Assembly (NCBI GenBank): GCA_023014335.1
Contig: JAECYW010000013.1
Location: 124,001 to 188,000 of the forward strand
Origin: Galerina marginata
Taxonomy: Eukaryota; Basidiomycota; Agaricomycetes; Agaricales; Galerinaceae
Length of the DNA: 64,000 bases
Direction of reading: 5' to 3'
Position 1 is the first letter of the stretch; each line of letters opens with the position of its first letter. The position numbers were made by a program, and so were the translations under genes. Of this stretch, positions 1 through 13,100 are shown one piece after another. A model generated the notes under the pieces. The model searched no databases. It saw only the letters and a program-made list of their open reading frames with translations, and was not told where the DNA came from.

Positions 1-3000
1 AAAAATTCGTAAAAATCAGGGCTTTCATGTGGCATGTGTATCCAGGGTCGATTAGGTCATGTGACCTGCTCACACGACCCAAAAAGCGCAAATTTGTGTA
101 AATTTACACTTAAAATGAATTTCAGTGAGCTAGATATACTAAAATATGTTACCCAGACCAATTTAGAATAATGTACAAATATTTACATATGTTTTGCAAT
201 GATGTCATGGTGTCCAAATCTGGCAAACAGTCAGCTCAACTTGGTGAAAATCCGAAAATTGGTATTAAACTGACTGGATAACCCATAAAAGGCACACCAA
301 ACATTGCAAAACATGACCAAATAACATGGAAATAATGTTCTAGAAGCTTACATAATCAAACTCACAGCAGGACTTTGTGCAATTGCCTTGGATTTGATAA
401 TGCACCAACTTGGACAAAATTATTCTCAGGGATATGTCATGTGATATGTGTGCACAGACCATCTCTCAGGTAAAAAAAACATTATCAGTATTTTTATTTT
501 ATTTTAATGCCTTTAAAATCTCTCAATATAGCTTATTTACTGTGTTTTCAACAATATTCCGCATTTGGTAAGTCACATAAAGATGTGACAATACACATGT
601 GACACCATCTTTTAGCCCTGATTTTTCTGATAATTACACACTTTGTTTCAAGGCAATCCGATAAAAACTAAGCGACGTATAAATTAATCTTGTTGCAAGT
701 TTCTTATTGTAGTCTAATAATTAATCTTGTTACAAGTTCTTACGTAGTAAAAGAACTTGTTTTCCGGCCTGCATAGCAGGCAGAAAACATTCCTAACGCA
801 ATCGTTCGAAATTCTCCCACTCATACTGTGACCCTGCATGGTTTCTGTATCTCAGCCATTACTGGGCCAATTTTGATGATCTTGGTATCAAAAAATTCGT
901 AAAAATCAGGGCTTTCATGTGGCATGTGTATCCAGGGTCGATTAGGTCATGTGACCTGCTCACACGACCCAAAAAGCGCAAATTTGTGTAAATTTACACT
1001 TAAAATGAATTTCAGTGAGCTAGATATACTAAAATATGTTACCCAGACCAATTTAGAATAATGTACAAATATTTACATATGTTTTGCAATGATGTCATGG
1101 TGTCCAAATCTGGCAAACAGTCAGCTCAACTTGGTGAAAATCCGAAAATTGGTATTAAACTGACTGGATAACCCATAAAAGGCACACCAAACATTGCAAA
1201 ACATGACCAAATAACATGGAAATAATGTTCTAGAAGCTTACATAATCAAACTCACAGCAGGACTTTGTGCAATTGCCTTGGATTTGATAATGCACCAACT
1301 TGGACAAAATTATTCTCAGGGATATGTCATGTGATATGTGTGCACAGACCATCTCTCAGGTAAAAAAAACATTATCAGTATTTTTATTTTATTTTAATGC
1401 CTTTAAAATCTCTCAATATAGCTTATTTACTGTGTTTTCAACAATATTCCGCATTTGGTAAGTCACATAAAGATGTGACAATACACATGTGACACCATCT
1501 TTTAGCCCTGATTTTTCTGATAATTACACACTTTGTTTCAAGGCAATCCGATAAAAACTAAGCGACGTATAAATTAATCTTGTTGCAAGTTTCTTATTGT
1601 AGTCTAATAATTAATCTTGTTACAAGTTCTTACGTAGTAAAAGAACTTGTTTTCCGGCCTGCATAGCAGGCAGAAAACATTCCTAACGCAATCGTTCGAA
1701 ATTCTCCCACTCATACTGTGACCCTGCATGGTTTCTGTATCTCAGCCATTACTGGGCCAATTTTGATGATCTTGGTATCAAAAAATTCGTAAAAATCAGG
1801 GCTTTCATGTGGCATGTGTATCCAGGGTCGATTAGGTCATGTGACCTGCTCACACGACCCAAAAAGCGCAAATTTGTGTAAATTTACACTTAAAATGAAT
1901 TTCAGTGAGCTAGATATACTAAAATATGTTACCCAGACCAATTTAGAATAATGTACAAATATTTACATATGTTTTGCAATGATGTCATGGTGTCCAAATC
2001 TGGCAAACAGTCAGCTCAACTTGGTGAAAATCCGAAAATTGGTATTAAACTGACTGGATAACCCATAAAAGGCACACCAAACATTGCAAAACATGACCAA
2101 ATAACATGGAAATAATGTTCTAGAAGCTTACATAATCAAACTCACAGCAGGACTTTGTGCAATTGCCTTGGATTTGATAATGCACCAACTTGGACAAAAT
2201 TATTCTCAGGGATATGTCATGTGATATGTGTGCACAGACCATCTCTCAGGTAAAAAAAACATTATCAGTATTTTTATTTTATTTTAATGCCTTTAAAATC
2301 TCTCAATATAGCTTATTTACTGTGTTTTCAACAATATTCCGCATTTGGTAAGTCACATAAAGATGTGACAATACACATGTGACACCATCTTTTAGCCCTG
2401 ATTTTTCTGATAATTACACACTTTGTTTCAAGGCAATCCGATAAAAACTAAGCGACGTATAAATTAATCTTGTTGCAAGTTTCTTATTGTAGTCTAATAA
2501 TTAATCTTGTTACAAGTTCTTACGTAGTAAAAGAACTTGTTTTCCGGCCTGCATAGCAGGCAGAAAACATTCCTAACGCAATCGTTCGAAATTCTCCCAC
2601 TCATACTGTGACCCTGCATGGTTTCTGTATCTCAGCCATTACTGGGCCAATTTTGATGATCTTGGTATCAAAAAATTCGTAAAAATCAGGGCTTTCATGT
2701 GGCATGTGTATCCAGGGTCGATTAGGTCATGTGACCTGCTCACACGACCCAAAAAGCGCAAATTTGTGTAAATTTACACTTAAAATGAATTTCAGTGAGC
2801 TAGATATACTAAAATATGTTACCCAGACCAATTTAGAATAATGTACAAATATTTACATATGTTTTGCAATGATGTCATGGTGTCCAAATCTGGCAAACAG
2901 TCAGCTCAACTTGGTGAAAATCCGAAAATTGGTATTAAACTGACTGGATAACCCATAAAAGGCACACCAAACATTGCAAAACATGACCAAATAACATGGA

Positions 3001-6000
3001 AATAATGTTCTAGAAGCTTACATAATCAAACTCACAGCAGGACTTTGTGCAATTGCCTTGGATTTGATAATGCACCAACTTGGACAAAATTATTCTCAGG
3101 GATATGTCATGTGATATGTGTGCACAGACCATCTCTCAGGTAAAAAAAACATTATCAGTATTTTTATTTTATTTTAATGCCTTTAAAATCTCTCAATATA
3201 GCTTATTTACTGTGTTTTCAACAATATTCCGCATTTGGTAAGTCACATAAAGATGTGACAATACACATGTGACACCATCTTTTAGCCCTGATTTTTCTGA
3301 TAATTACACACTTTGTTTCAAGGCAATCCGATAAAAACTAAGCGACGTATAAATTAATCTTGTTGCAAGTTTCTTATTGTAGTCTAATAATTAATCTTGT
3401 TACAAGTTCTTACGTAGTAAAAGAACTTGTTTTCCGGCCTGCATAGCAGGCAGAAAACATTCCTAACGCAATCGTTCGAAATTCTCCCACTCATACTGTG
3501 ACCCTGCATGGTTTCTGTATCTCAGCCATTACTGGGCCAATTTTGATGATCTTGGTATCAAAAAATTCGTAAAAATCAGGGCTTTCATGTGGCATGTGTA
3601 TCCAGGGTCGATTAGGTCATGTGACCTGCTCACACGACCCAAAAAGCGCAAATTTGTGTAAATTTACACTTAAAATGAATTTCAGTGAGCTAGATATACT
3701 AAAATATGTTACCCAGACCAATTTAGAATAATGTACAAATATTTACATATGTTTTGCAATGATGTCATGGTGTCCAAATCTGGCAAACAGTCAGCTCAAC
3801 TTGGTGAAAATCCGAAAATTGGTATTAAACTGACTGGATAACCCATAAAAGGCACACCAAACATTGCAAAACATGACCAAATAACATGGAAATAATGTTC
3901 TAGAAGCTTACATAATCAAACTCACAGCAGGACTTTGTGCAATTGCCTTGGATTTGATAATGCACCAACTTGGACAAAATTATTCTCAGGGATATGTCAT
4001 GTGATATGTGTGCACAGACCATCTCTCAGGTAAAAAAAACATTATCAGTATTTTTATTTTATTTTAATGCCTTTAAAATCTCTCAATATAGCTTATTTAC
4101 TGTGTTTTCAACAATATTCCGCATTTGGTAAGTCACATAAAGATGTGACAATACACATGTGACACCATCTTTTAGCCCTGATTTTTCTGATAATTACACA
4201 CTTTGTTTCAAGGCAATCCGATAAAAACTAAGCGACGTATAAATTAATCTTGTTGCAAGTTTCTTATTGTAGTCTAATAATTAATCTTGTTACAAGTTCT
4301 TACGTAGTAAAAGAACTTGTTTTCCGGCCTGCATAGCAGGCAGAAAACATTCCTAACGCAATCGTTCGAAATTCTCCCACTCATACTGTGACCCTGCATG
4401 GTTTCTGTATCTCAGCCATTACTGGGCCAATTTTGATGATCTTGGTATCAAAAAATTCGTAAAAATCAGGGCTTTCATGTGGCATGTGTATCCAGGGTCG
4501 ATTAGGTCATGTGACCTGCTCACACGACCCAAAAAGCGCAAATTTGTGTAAATTTACACTTAAAATGAATTTCAGTGAGCTAGATATACTAAAATATGTT
4601 ACCCAGACCAATTTAGAATAATGTACAAATATTTACATATGTTTTGCAATGATGTCATGGTGTCCAAATCTGGCAAACAGTCAGCTCAACTTGGTGAAAA
4701 TCCGAAAATTGGTATTAAACTGACTGGATAACCCATAAAAGGCACACCAAACATTGCAAAACATGACCAAATAACATGGAAATAATGTTCTAGAAGCTTA
4801 CATAATCAAACTCACAGCAGGACTTTGTGCAATTGCCTTGGATTTGATAATGCACCAACTTGGACAAAATTATTCTCAGGGATATGTCATGTGATATGTG
4901 TGCACAGACCATCTCTCAGGTAAAAAAAACATTATCAGTATTTTTATTTTATTTTAATGCCTTTAAAATCTCTCAATATAGCTTATTTACTGTGTTTTCA
5001 ACAATATTCCGCATTTGGTAAGTCACATAAAGATGTGACAATACACATGTGACACCATCTTTTAGCCCTGATTTTTCTGATAATTACACACTTTGTTTCA
5101 AGGCAATCCGATAAAAACTAAGCGACGTATAAATTAATCTTGTTGCAAGTTTCTTATTGTAGTCTAATAATTAATCTTGTTACAAGTTCTTACGTAGTAA
5201 AAGAACTTGTTTTCCGGCCTGCATAGCAGGCAGAAAACATTCCTAACGCAATCGTTCGAAATTCTCCCACTCATACTGTGACCCTGCATGGTTTCTGTAT
5301 CTCAGCCATTACTGGGCCAATTTTGATGATCTTGGTATCAAAAAATTCGTAAAAATCAGGGCTTTCATGTGGCATGTGTATCCAGGGTCGATTAGGTCAT
5401 GTGACCTGCTCACACGACCCAAAAAGCGCAAATTTGTGTAAATTTACACTTAAAATGAATTTCAGTGAGCTAGATATACTAAAATATGTTACCCAGACCA
5501 ATTTAGAATAATGTACAAATATTTACATATGTTTTGCAATGATGTCATGGTGTCCAAATCTGGCAAACAGTCAGCTCAACTTGGTGAAAATCCGAAAATT
5601 GGTATTAAACTGACTGGATAACCCATAAAAGGCACACCAAACATTGCAAAACATGACCAAATAACATGGAAATAATGTTCTAGAAGCTTACATAATCAAA
5701 CTCACAGCAGGACTTTGTGCAATTGCCTTGGATTTGATAATGCACCAACTTGGACAAAATTATTCTCAGGGATATGTCATGTGATATGTGTGCACAGACC
5801 ATCTCTCAGGTAAAAAAAACATTATCAGTATTTTTATTTTATTTTAATGCCTTTAAAATCTCTCAATATAGCTTATTTACTGTGTTTTCAACAATATTCC
5901 GCATTTGGTAAGTCACATAAAGATGTGACAATACACATGTGACACCATCTTTTAGCCCTGATTTTTCTGATAATTACACACTTTGTTTCAAGGCAATCCG

Positions 6001-6071
6001 ATAAAAACTAAGCGACGTATAAATTAATCTTGTTGCAAGTTTCTTATTGTAGTCTAATAATTAATCTTGTT
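1..6071 (+). repeat. Tandem array of 890-bp units (E1)
   Basis: Unit starts (ACAAGTTCTTAC) are at 732, 1622, 2512, 3402, 4292 and 5182, giving a constant 890-bp period. A truncated unit follows at 6072. I see no differences between units by eye. The array runs off the left edge, so the copy number is at least six full units plus a partial one. Confidence 0.95.
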
Positions 6072-6456
6072 ACAAGTTCTTACGTAGTAAAAGAACTTGT
6101 TTTCCGGCCTGCATAGCAGGCAGAAAACATTCCTAACGCAATCGTTCGAAATTCTCCCACTCATACTGTGACCCTGCATGGTTTCTGTATCTCAGCCATT
6201 ACTGGGCCAATTTTGATGATCTTGGTATCAAAAAATTCGTAAAAATCAGGGCCTTCCTGGTCACGTGACCAGGCCGTTTTAGGCTTGTTAGAACCGCCTC
6301 ATTTTTCTGCTTTTTTTGAGTATAAGATCATCCCAATAGCTTCAGATTTGAGCGGACTATGCATTATTTACTTCTTTAACATATATTTATGTCGTAACAC
6401 GCACCCACAAAGTAAGAACTTGTTTTTGCCATGCGCAGCAATGGCCTCTGACCAAG
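1..6456 (+). mobile_element. E1: satellite-carrying Helentron-like element, left end outside window
   Basis: The copy starts inside a tandem array. It has a partial unit (1-731), six full 890-bp units, a truncated unit (6072-6252) and the unique 3' module (6253-6456). The module has the 18-bp palindrome CCTGGTCACGTGACCAGG, a subterminal GTAAGAACTTGT, a hairpin with GCCAT/ATGGC arms and the terminal ACCAAG, followed by host T at 6457. No coding capacity is seen. The right end cuts the first exon of a gene in a tandem paralogous set. Placement in the Helitron/Helentron superfamily is inferred from structure only. Confidence 0.8.
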
Positions 6457-6810
6457 TCCTAATGGACGCGCCCCATGAAGCTGGCGGCGAGACCTGCATC
6501 AAGTTTCTGTCCCTGATGACCCGGCCTGATATTCCATCTATGCCAGCCTACAGTTTGGTATGCGAACAAAGCCCGCCTTTCAACGTGCAGCTGACCCACT
6601 TGTTTATTCAATCAGAATCTTCTAGCTGGTTGGGAGGCCGGAAACGCGGCCATCCGAAAGCGTTTCGCGGTTCCTATTATCAATCTGAACTTCACTCTTT
6701 ACCAAGCGACGTTCATCATGGTGCGCCAAGAGCAATATAAGGTGATCATCAAGGCCCTTCAAGCTCACTACACGGAGACATCGGAGACCGTAGACACGTT
6801 CCTTATTTGA
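6457..6810 (+). pseudogene. 3' part of a small intron-containing gene, truncated by E1 (paralogue P0)
   Basis: An open frame is cut on its left by the E1 insertion at 6457. A 58-nt intron (6558-6615, GT...CAG, with an internal CTGAC) joins the first visible exon to a terminal exon ending in TGA at 6808-6810. The residues before the intron, of the form LMxRPDIPxxPA, recur at the matching place in the two downstream genes, also immediately before an intron. I take this as the first of three tandem paralogues. The family is not one I recognise and no catalytic motif is visible. The promoter and N-terminus lie left of E1 or are lost. Confidence 0.6.
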
Positions 6811-6954
6811 GTATTGCACGCAACTGCGTGGTGTAGTTCCATCAGAATTTATTTTCATGCGTACCATCGGAAGCTTTTCCGATACTTGTCTGACCCCGAA
6901 TGCCTGAGCCGCGAACATACAAAGGAGGATGGTAAACTGGAATTTGAACTACCA

Positions 6955-7700
6955 ATGGCAACCGACCCGTCCTTTGCAGTCTTTCCTGGTGTTCCTTCTT
7001 GCGCTGAGCTCTATGTTGCCTTGGCACAGAGGACCGCGTACGATCAAGACTACGCGACCGTTATCCAGGACCTTGTAGAAGAGGCACCTGTTGCTCGCAC
7101 AATATTCTGTGCCCGCGTGCGCATCACTCGTTACCCAACGGGAGGAATATATCAACCCCCGATGGAAGAGCTGATGGACTGGACCCAAGCTTTCGTTTGT
7201 AATCTTTCAAACCCGCATCTTGCTAATTTTTCTAACAATTCTTAACCCGTTCAGGTGCACTTTCCGAAAGAACAAATCGTGTACGGGACACCAGTAGCGC
7301 TTGAATACATCGCGCTCTCGTCTCAGTGGCTAACAGTCCTTAGACATCGCCCCGATAATCGGACCGCGGGCAGTGATTTAATCAATCAGTACGGCGGGAT
7401 TGTTAAGAATATGTTAGACCTTATGGCGGCCCCCCATATCCCCGCTTTCCCAACCCGTCTGTCGGTGCGTTTGTCCGGTTTATCTTTCCTAAGTAGGCGC
7501 TAACAAAAATCTATCAGACCCTTCATTCCGCATGGGCTTATGGCAACGGCGCGGTAGAGGATGATCATACTAGAGGCTTCACCAGCCTCCTTGAAGTTGC
7601 CGAATTTAATCATTTACATGCTCTGGAATGGGCGATGATCGAACAAGAGACCCGTCCTGGTGGCTCACTTCCACCTGCTCTTCTTCGTAGAACCCCGTAG
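6955..7700 (+). CDS. Small protein of unknown function, three exons (paralogue P1)
   Basis: Exons 6955-7194, 7255-7464 and 7518-7700 give 633 nt, or 210 residues, in one unbroken frame. The introns are 60 and 53 nt with GT...CAG borders. The ATG starts a protein beginning MATDPSFAVFPG, similar to the MA-x-D-FA start of the next gene. The second exon ends with an LMAAPHIPAFP stretch, the shared family motif, and both intron positions match those of the paralogue at 7830. No signal peptide, membrane helix or known domain is visible. It is convergent with the gypsy pol gene at 10154-14032. The function is unknown. The gene model is supported by phase consistency and by comparison between the paralogues. 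Confidence 0.65.
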
Positions 7701-7782
7701 ACTCTGTTGTCGATTGTAGTTTCCCAGAAAATATACTTGTCTTCCTCTGTGATTTTTATCTGAATCATGCTTGAGCAAAATC

Positions 7783-7789
7783 TATAAAG
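7783..7789 (+). promoter_or_regulatory. TATA box of gene P2
   Basis: TATAAAG lies 41 bp upstream of the ATG at 7830, within the 129-bp gap after the P1 stop codon. An ACGCGT motif sits between it and the start codon. Confidence 0.4.
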
Positions 7790-7829
7790 CCAGGCCTAGT
7801 AGGGACGCGTCTTTCAGCAAGTTCCCGTT

Positions 7830-8463
7830 ATGGCGGCTATTGATATCTTTGCATTAGACCCTCCTTCCGCGTCGCTACGCATACAACTCGCCACCGCCAA
7901 TGCAGCGTTTGAGGATGCTGTTGCCTACACTGGCTTGGGTCCCGCGAATATTCCATTGGAGGAATTGTTAACGCTTTCCGCAATATTGGTACGCGGTCAA
8001 TTGCTGACTATTTTGTTCCCGTCCTTACTAATAATTTGATAGGTCGAATACAACCCAGACTTTATTACATATGGATCTCTCGTCGGGACCATATACATTA
8101 AAGTTTTTCAAGTCTGGCACGATGCCACGGTGAATCACCCAGGAGCGGCCCTTATTCCGGGGCGCTTCCAGCAACTCATGCGCAGGCCTGATGTGCCGAA
8201 TCTTTCTGCTTCGTACGGGGTAAGCAACAGGCCCCGTCCCCTTCTAATTAACCTTTACATAACAATATCTGATCATTATTCAGCAATTGTCCACCATATG
8301 GTTGACTAGCAAATTCGAGGTTGTGGCTGAGTTGGCCCGCACACCCATACCCGATGGTGAATTGTTCCGTCTGAATCTGATCAGGATGAAAGAATGGCAT
8401 CGTTTGGAACGCGCTCTGAAGCCAATAGTCGAGTTTGGTACAGCTATTGTGCCCTTTGAATAG
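7830..8463 (+). CDS. Small protein of unknown function, three exons (paralogue P2)
   Basis: Exons 7830-7988, 8043-8219 and 8284-8463 give 516 nt, or 171 residues, with no internal stop. The introns are 54 and 64 nt. The protein begins MAAIDIFALDPP and carries LMRRPDVPNLSA just before the second intron, matching the P0 and P1 motif and intron position. In both P1 and P2 the second exon opens with V and has a YG-x-V stretch soon after. Similarity otherwise is low, so the duplication is old although the exon structure is preserved. I do not recognise the family. A TATA box lies 41 bp upstream of the start. Confidence 0.65.
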
Positions 8464-8681
8464 GTAGAGATTTAGTGAATGCATGATCACACCTCCTACT
8501 ACGCCCAGAATAGAATCTCGGAGCGTGGACGCGCCGTGATGCCAAGACCGACGATCTTTTCAGGTGACAGAATCAAAGTATATTTCCCCATTGAGGTATT
8601 TCGTCATAGAGCCTACCATTCGGCGCGTTAAGTAGTAGACGCGTCGGTAGGTCGTTACTTCGTTGTGCAGGACGCTCAAGC

Positions 8682-8687
8682 TATAAG
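8682..8687 (+). promoter_or_regulatory. TATA-like box of gene P3
   Basis: TATAAG lies 46 bp before the ATG at 8733. The 270-bp gap after P2 (8464-8732) otherwise holds one ACGCGT at about 8638 and no open frame I can support. Confidence 0.3.
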
Positions 8688-8732
8688 AGAAGCGACCAAA
8701 CGGTCGGTCAATCCCCACTCATCTCTTTGAAA

Positions 8733-10048
8733 ATGCGCGCTGTACTCGATCCCTCTGTTGAGGACGCTGTCCGACAAACTTTTTACATTATGCATCATAC
8801 GACTCCCGAGTCCCCGCATGATAGTCGTTCCGTTGTTTCCTTGTGGAACGGGTTGATTGACGCGGCCAAGTTCATTGTATGTTGCATTTCTCTATCAATA
8901 CTATTTATCTGAATATTAAACTGATCTTCTGCGACCCCATCATCTAGTCGGGTTGGGTCGAACACCCTCAACTTGTCCAAGACGCGGGCAAGACCGCTCG
9001 GGACATCCCTTTCGGAATTCGTCGTGCCTTCCAGGACTACATGAAGGCATATCCTGGCAAGTTCCAAGAGTACCCTCAAGAATACCGCGCCATCGCACGT
9101 CTGTGCAGGTGTATTCAAGAACTTCGCGAGAAAACCGCAGGTCGTGTATGTCCCTGTGCCGTGTTCTATTTTTAACACCTTTATTAACATCCCTTCTGAT
9201 CTTTAGGGTTCCAAGCAAGGTAGTCGTTCTGGCCGGGGCCGAGCTGATGATCAGGAAGACGATCAGGTTTGTTGGCCCGCGTCGCACCGATCTTTTTAAG
9301 AACCTTACTTATTTTCCTATATCCAATTCAGGATGACACTGAGGAGGTAAGGATACGTCTTAGCCGTCCTTTCGTTACAGGGTTTTTAACTCGGGCGTTC
9401 AAGGCTATGGTTGTGGATGACGAGGGGGGGCCCAGCAGTAGCCAAGCTCCTGCCGCTCCCCAAGCACCTACCGCGCCCGCTGCCGATCGCGTTCTTCGCT
9501 TTAAGAAGAAACCCACTCCAGCCAAGGTACGCGTGCCCTCGTCTTCCAAGAGCAAGAAACCTAAGCCTGGAATTGTCCCGAAAGCCTGTGGAGAAGCGTG
9601 CGGACGTAAGTTCAGCTTAGCTACTCCCTTTTCTGATTTATTTCTTAATCTGTTATCTTAGACCACCAGGTCGTCTTCTGTACCGGTCCCCCCCATCAAC
9701 AAGCGGGCGAGGCCGAACCATCCGTCCCCCGACGGTATGTATTTATCCTGTCTGTTACTTTTCCTTGTCTTGACCAAATGCTCTCTTTCTCTAGGGGCTC
9801 CTTCTGAGCTTCCCGCCGGGTCGCTCCAGGAGGCTCTTGAGATAGCGGCTTCCCCTTCTATTCCGTCGGATGTGGAAGGTATCGACAGACAGATTAACAT
9901 GCTGAGTGGAGATTTAAGTGATTACAACTATCAAATTGCTTATAATCTCCGCCAACGTGAATCTGTTCTGGCTGAAATCGCGAAACTCAAAGAAGCTCGA
10001 TCTAGTCTGGACGCACCTGCAGAAGCCGATGAGGAACTGGATGTTTAA
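8733..10048 (+). CDS. Multi-exon gene of unknown function with coiled-coil C-terminus (P3)
   Basis: Proposed exons are 8733-8876, 8948-9145, 9207-9266, 9332-9346, 9404-9605, 9662-9734 and 9795-10048. The first half is acidic and helical-looking. The middle is a basic, proline/alanine/serine-rich linker with a lysine cluster. The last exon has a heptad-like helix rich in Q, L, E and K and an acidic tail. The frame does not carry cleanly across 9570-9605 (one base out), so either the splice model is wrong there or the copy is frameshifted. It does not share the P0-P2 motif. It ends 105 bp from the end of the oppositely transcribed gypsy pol gene. A TATAAG lies about 50 bp upstream of the ATG. 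Confidence 0.5.
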
Positions 10049-10153
10049 TATGTACGCGTACTGGTAGATTTTCAGGTTTTTCCCTTAGTAGTTCGTTCAT
10101 CTACCTTAGGCACTTTTCCCCGAAATACCAATTCATTTGTCCGCGTCACACTA

Positions 10154-13100
10154 TCAATCTGTGTCTTCCTCATCAGAGTCCGCGCCTAATTGAACTTTTT
10201 CCAATGCGTAGTCTCGTCCTTTGAAGTCCTCTACTTCTTCTGGCATATTCAATATCTTTTCTAGTCCTTCTCTTGTGATGTCAATTAAGTCTAAAATGTC
10301 GCCGGGTACCTCAATCTTTTCACGAGCATAGTACGGGATTACTCTGAATGCTCCGACTTTATGTTGCCAGACGGCCCCGTTCATCTCCGCCACTACGTAT
10401 GAACCTCCAATGGTTCGTCTAATGACAATCATAGGCCCTAAATACCGCGGCTTCATTTTTCTGTCCAAGTTATCTTCAACTGTAGTGTTTCGGACCAGTA
10501 CTAAACTGCCCGGTTGGAAATCATAATCTTTGATCACCGCGCGATTATCTATCTCATAACGCAGTAATCGCTCATATTTCTGTTGGTCAATACGTTCTCT
10601 CATCTCTTCTACATGCAGACGGTGCTTTGCCAACGCTTGTGCGCGGAACGCGATTAATTCTTCGTCGGTCATTACCCCAGTTGGAGGTTTGACTAACCAA
10701 GTCGCTTCCTTCACATCTAGCGGTAGTATTGGATTTGCACCTGTGATCATGAAGAATGGGGAACACCCCATCCGTCGGCGAATAGTAATGCGATCTGCCC
10801 ATATTACATAGGGTAAGAACCAGAACCATTTGTGGATATTCTTTCCACCAAGTAACTTGTAAAGCATCTGTCTTACATCCCAATGAGGACGCTCCACTGC
10901 TCCGTTAGCTTGGGAATTATAAGGTGATATCCTAATGCCTTGAATACCATATTTCTGCTCTAACCATTTGACCGCGGCCAGGAAAGATGGGCCATTATCA
11001 GTCACAAACTCAACTAGACATGCCCATCGACAAATGATATCTTCCCATATCCACATGCCAATAGACCTTCCATCATTCTTTCTAAGGGCGCGGCCTTCCA
11101 TCCATGAAGTCATCGCACACCTTCCGTGAGCTATGTATCCGCACTGGTTAGACACGGGCGTCATATGCATTACATCTGCATGTAAGGTCTGAAATATGGA
11201 TGGGGTATGCGTTATTACTGGTTTTATCTTGATCATAGTCTTCTGCCTTTCTTGGCATACATGACAAGTCTTCACAAACCAATTGACATCCTTTTCCATT
11301 TCAGGCCACCAAAACCTCTGTATTAGAAGTTGGTTGGTCGCATAGAATCCTCTATGTCCACCATGATCATGGGCCGCGGTTAACATGTACATGCGTCTCT
11401 CTTTCTCAACGTATAGTCTGTGCTTAGCTCCTTGCCCTCTGTGATATAAGCGTCCTTCATAAATAATGAAGCGATTCGCGAAGCGTAAGAACTGCTTATA
11501 TTCCTTTTCTTTAAGACCCGGCGGTCTAAATCTCTTGTTCTTAAACCATTGTAATACCCATGGTATCCTTTTATCTTGGTTGCGAGCACTATCCGTTCTA
11601 TGTTTTTCTGGATACGGACCCGTCTTTTTCTTGAACTGTTCTTCATCTGGTAAGGCGAGCACGTTAACTAATTGTTGTACTACATCACATCGCTCTGGCC
11701 CTAGCTTTTCTTTATTTGTCGCTAAGTAGCTTTGTAGATGTGTCCGCTCTTGCAAACGAAATATATCTGCTTCCTCTAGTTCTTGTGCAAAACAGTCTAC
11801 TGTCCGCGCTATGCCTTTGAGATGTCCTTGGTCGGGCTCAATCAAGTCTACAAACTCAGAGATTGGTGCGGGACGCGTCTCATTAGGATCAGCTAGCATA
11901 ATTGCCGGCCCTACGCCTGCTTGCACAAAGACCTCGTCCACTACTTGCTGCGTGAAGCCCTTTCGGTTATCAATCTGATCAAAGAACTCTTTAATTGGCC
12001 TCAAAGGTGGATCGTCAGGGTCCGCGATCACTATTTCGACAGGCCCGTCAGGGTCACCGCCTTCCGGTTCTGTTACCGGCGGCTCAGGGTCATTAGGTTG
12101 TCTATGACGTCTTGATAGACCGTCAGGTCCGAAGGTCTTCCCTGCTTTATGACGTAGTGTGAAGTGATACATTCCGATCTGTTCTATCCATCTATTAATT
12201 ACTGCGTTAGGCATCATGTCGGGATTGTGCAACATTCCGCCTATAAACTGAGCATCAGTTTCCACTATTAGCTTTCGTACACCAATCAACCACTTTTTAT
12301 TTTCTTCTAAAGCTCTCTTTAACCCATACAACTCTCGTTTCGGTTGTGAGTAGCGAGCTTCTTGTTCACTTAAAGTGATGGATCCAAATTTAGCAAAGTA
12401 GTGCTTTTTCGGATTATCTTTATCTTCTTGATAGATATAATAGCCTACCGCGATATATGAAGTGTCCACTGCTAATACCACGGCACCTTGTCCTTCATAA
12501 TCTATTGGTTTCAAAGAGTACGCGTTCCGTACCCCGTCCTTGAGCATTTCCATACTCTTTTCTTGATCTGGTCCCCACTCAAAGGGATTATTTAGCCGCG
12601 TCAATTTTTGTAAATGACGGGCCCGTACAGCGAAGTTCGAAATGTAGGATCTGAGTACACCGACCGTACCCAAGAAGGCCCGGACGTCCGATAGGTCCTT
12701 ACAAGGGCCCCAGTCCTCTATCACTTTAATGCGTTCAGTAGTCGGTTTCCGTCCTTCTGTTGTGCATAAGTGTCCTACAACGACGATCTCGTCCGCGCAG
12801 ATGGTGGACTTGGTTCCTGAAAAGGTACCTCCACAATATTTCATACGCTGTACTATCCTGTTTACATTTTGTACGTGCTCCCATACAAATCTTCTAATTC
12901 CATCATTTTCTGGTATAGTCTCATAGGACCCGTCCTCTTTCTCATACCTCGACGCTGGGCCGCGTACAGGCACATCATCAATGTACGGAATAGTATAAGC
13001 AGGAATTTCGGGTTGCAGGATGAACGTAACGTCGTCATGAAAGATTGGAACTGAATTAGTCCAACCCATAGGCAAGGTTACTAACCTCATGGCTCCGTAC

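Noticed and set aside
1..6230. Tandem repeats as a CRISPR array or centromeric satellite
   Set aside because: The 890-bp units have no spacers, and the same units occur inside discrete mobile copies with fixed ends, so they are not CRISPR and need not be centromeric.
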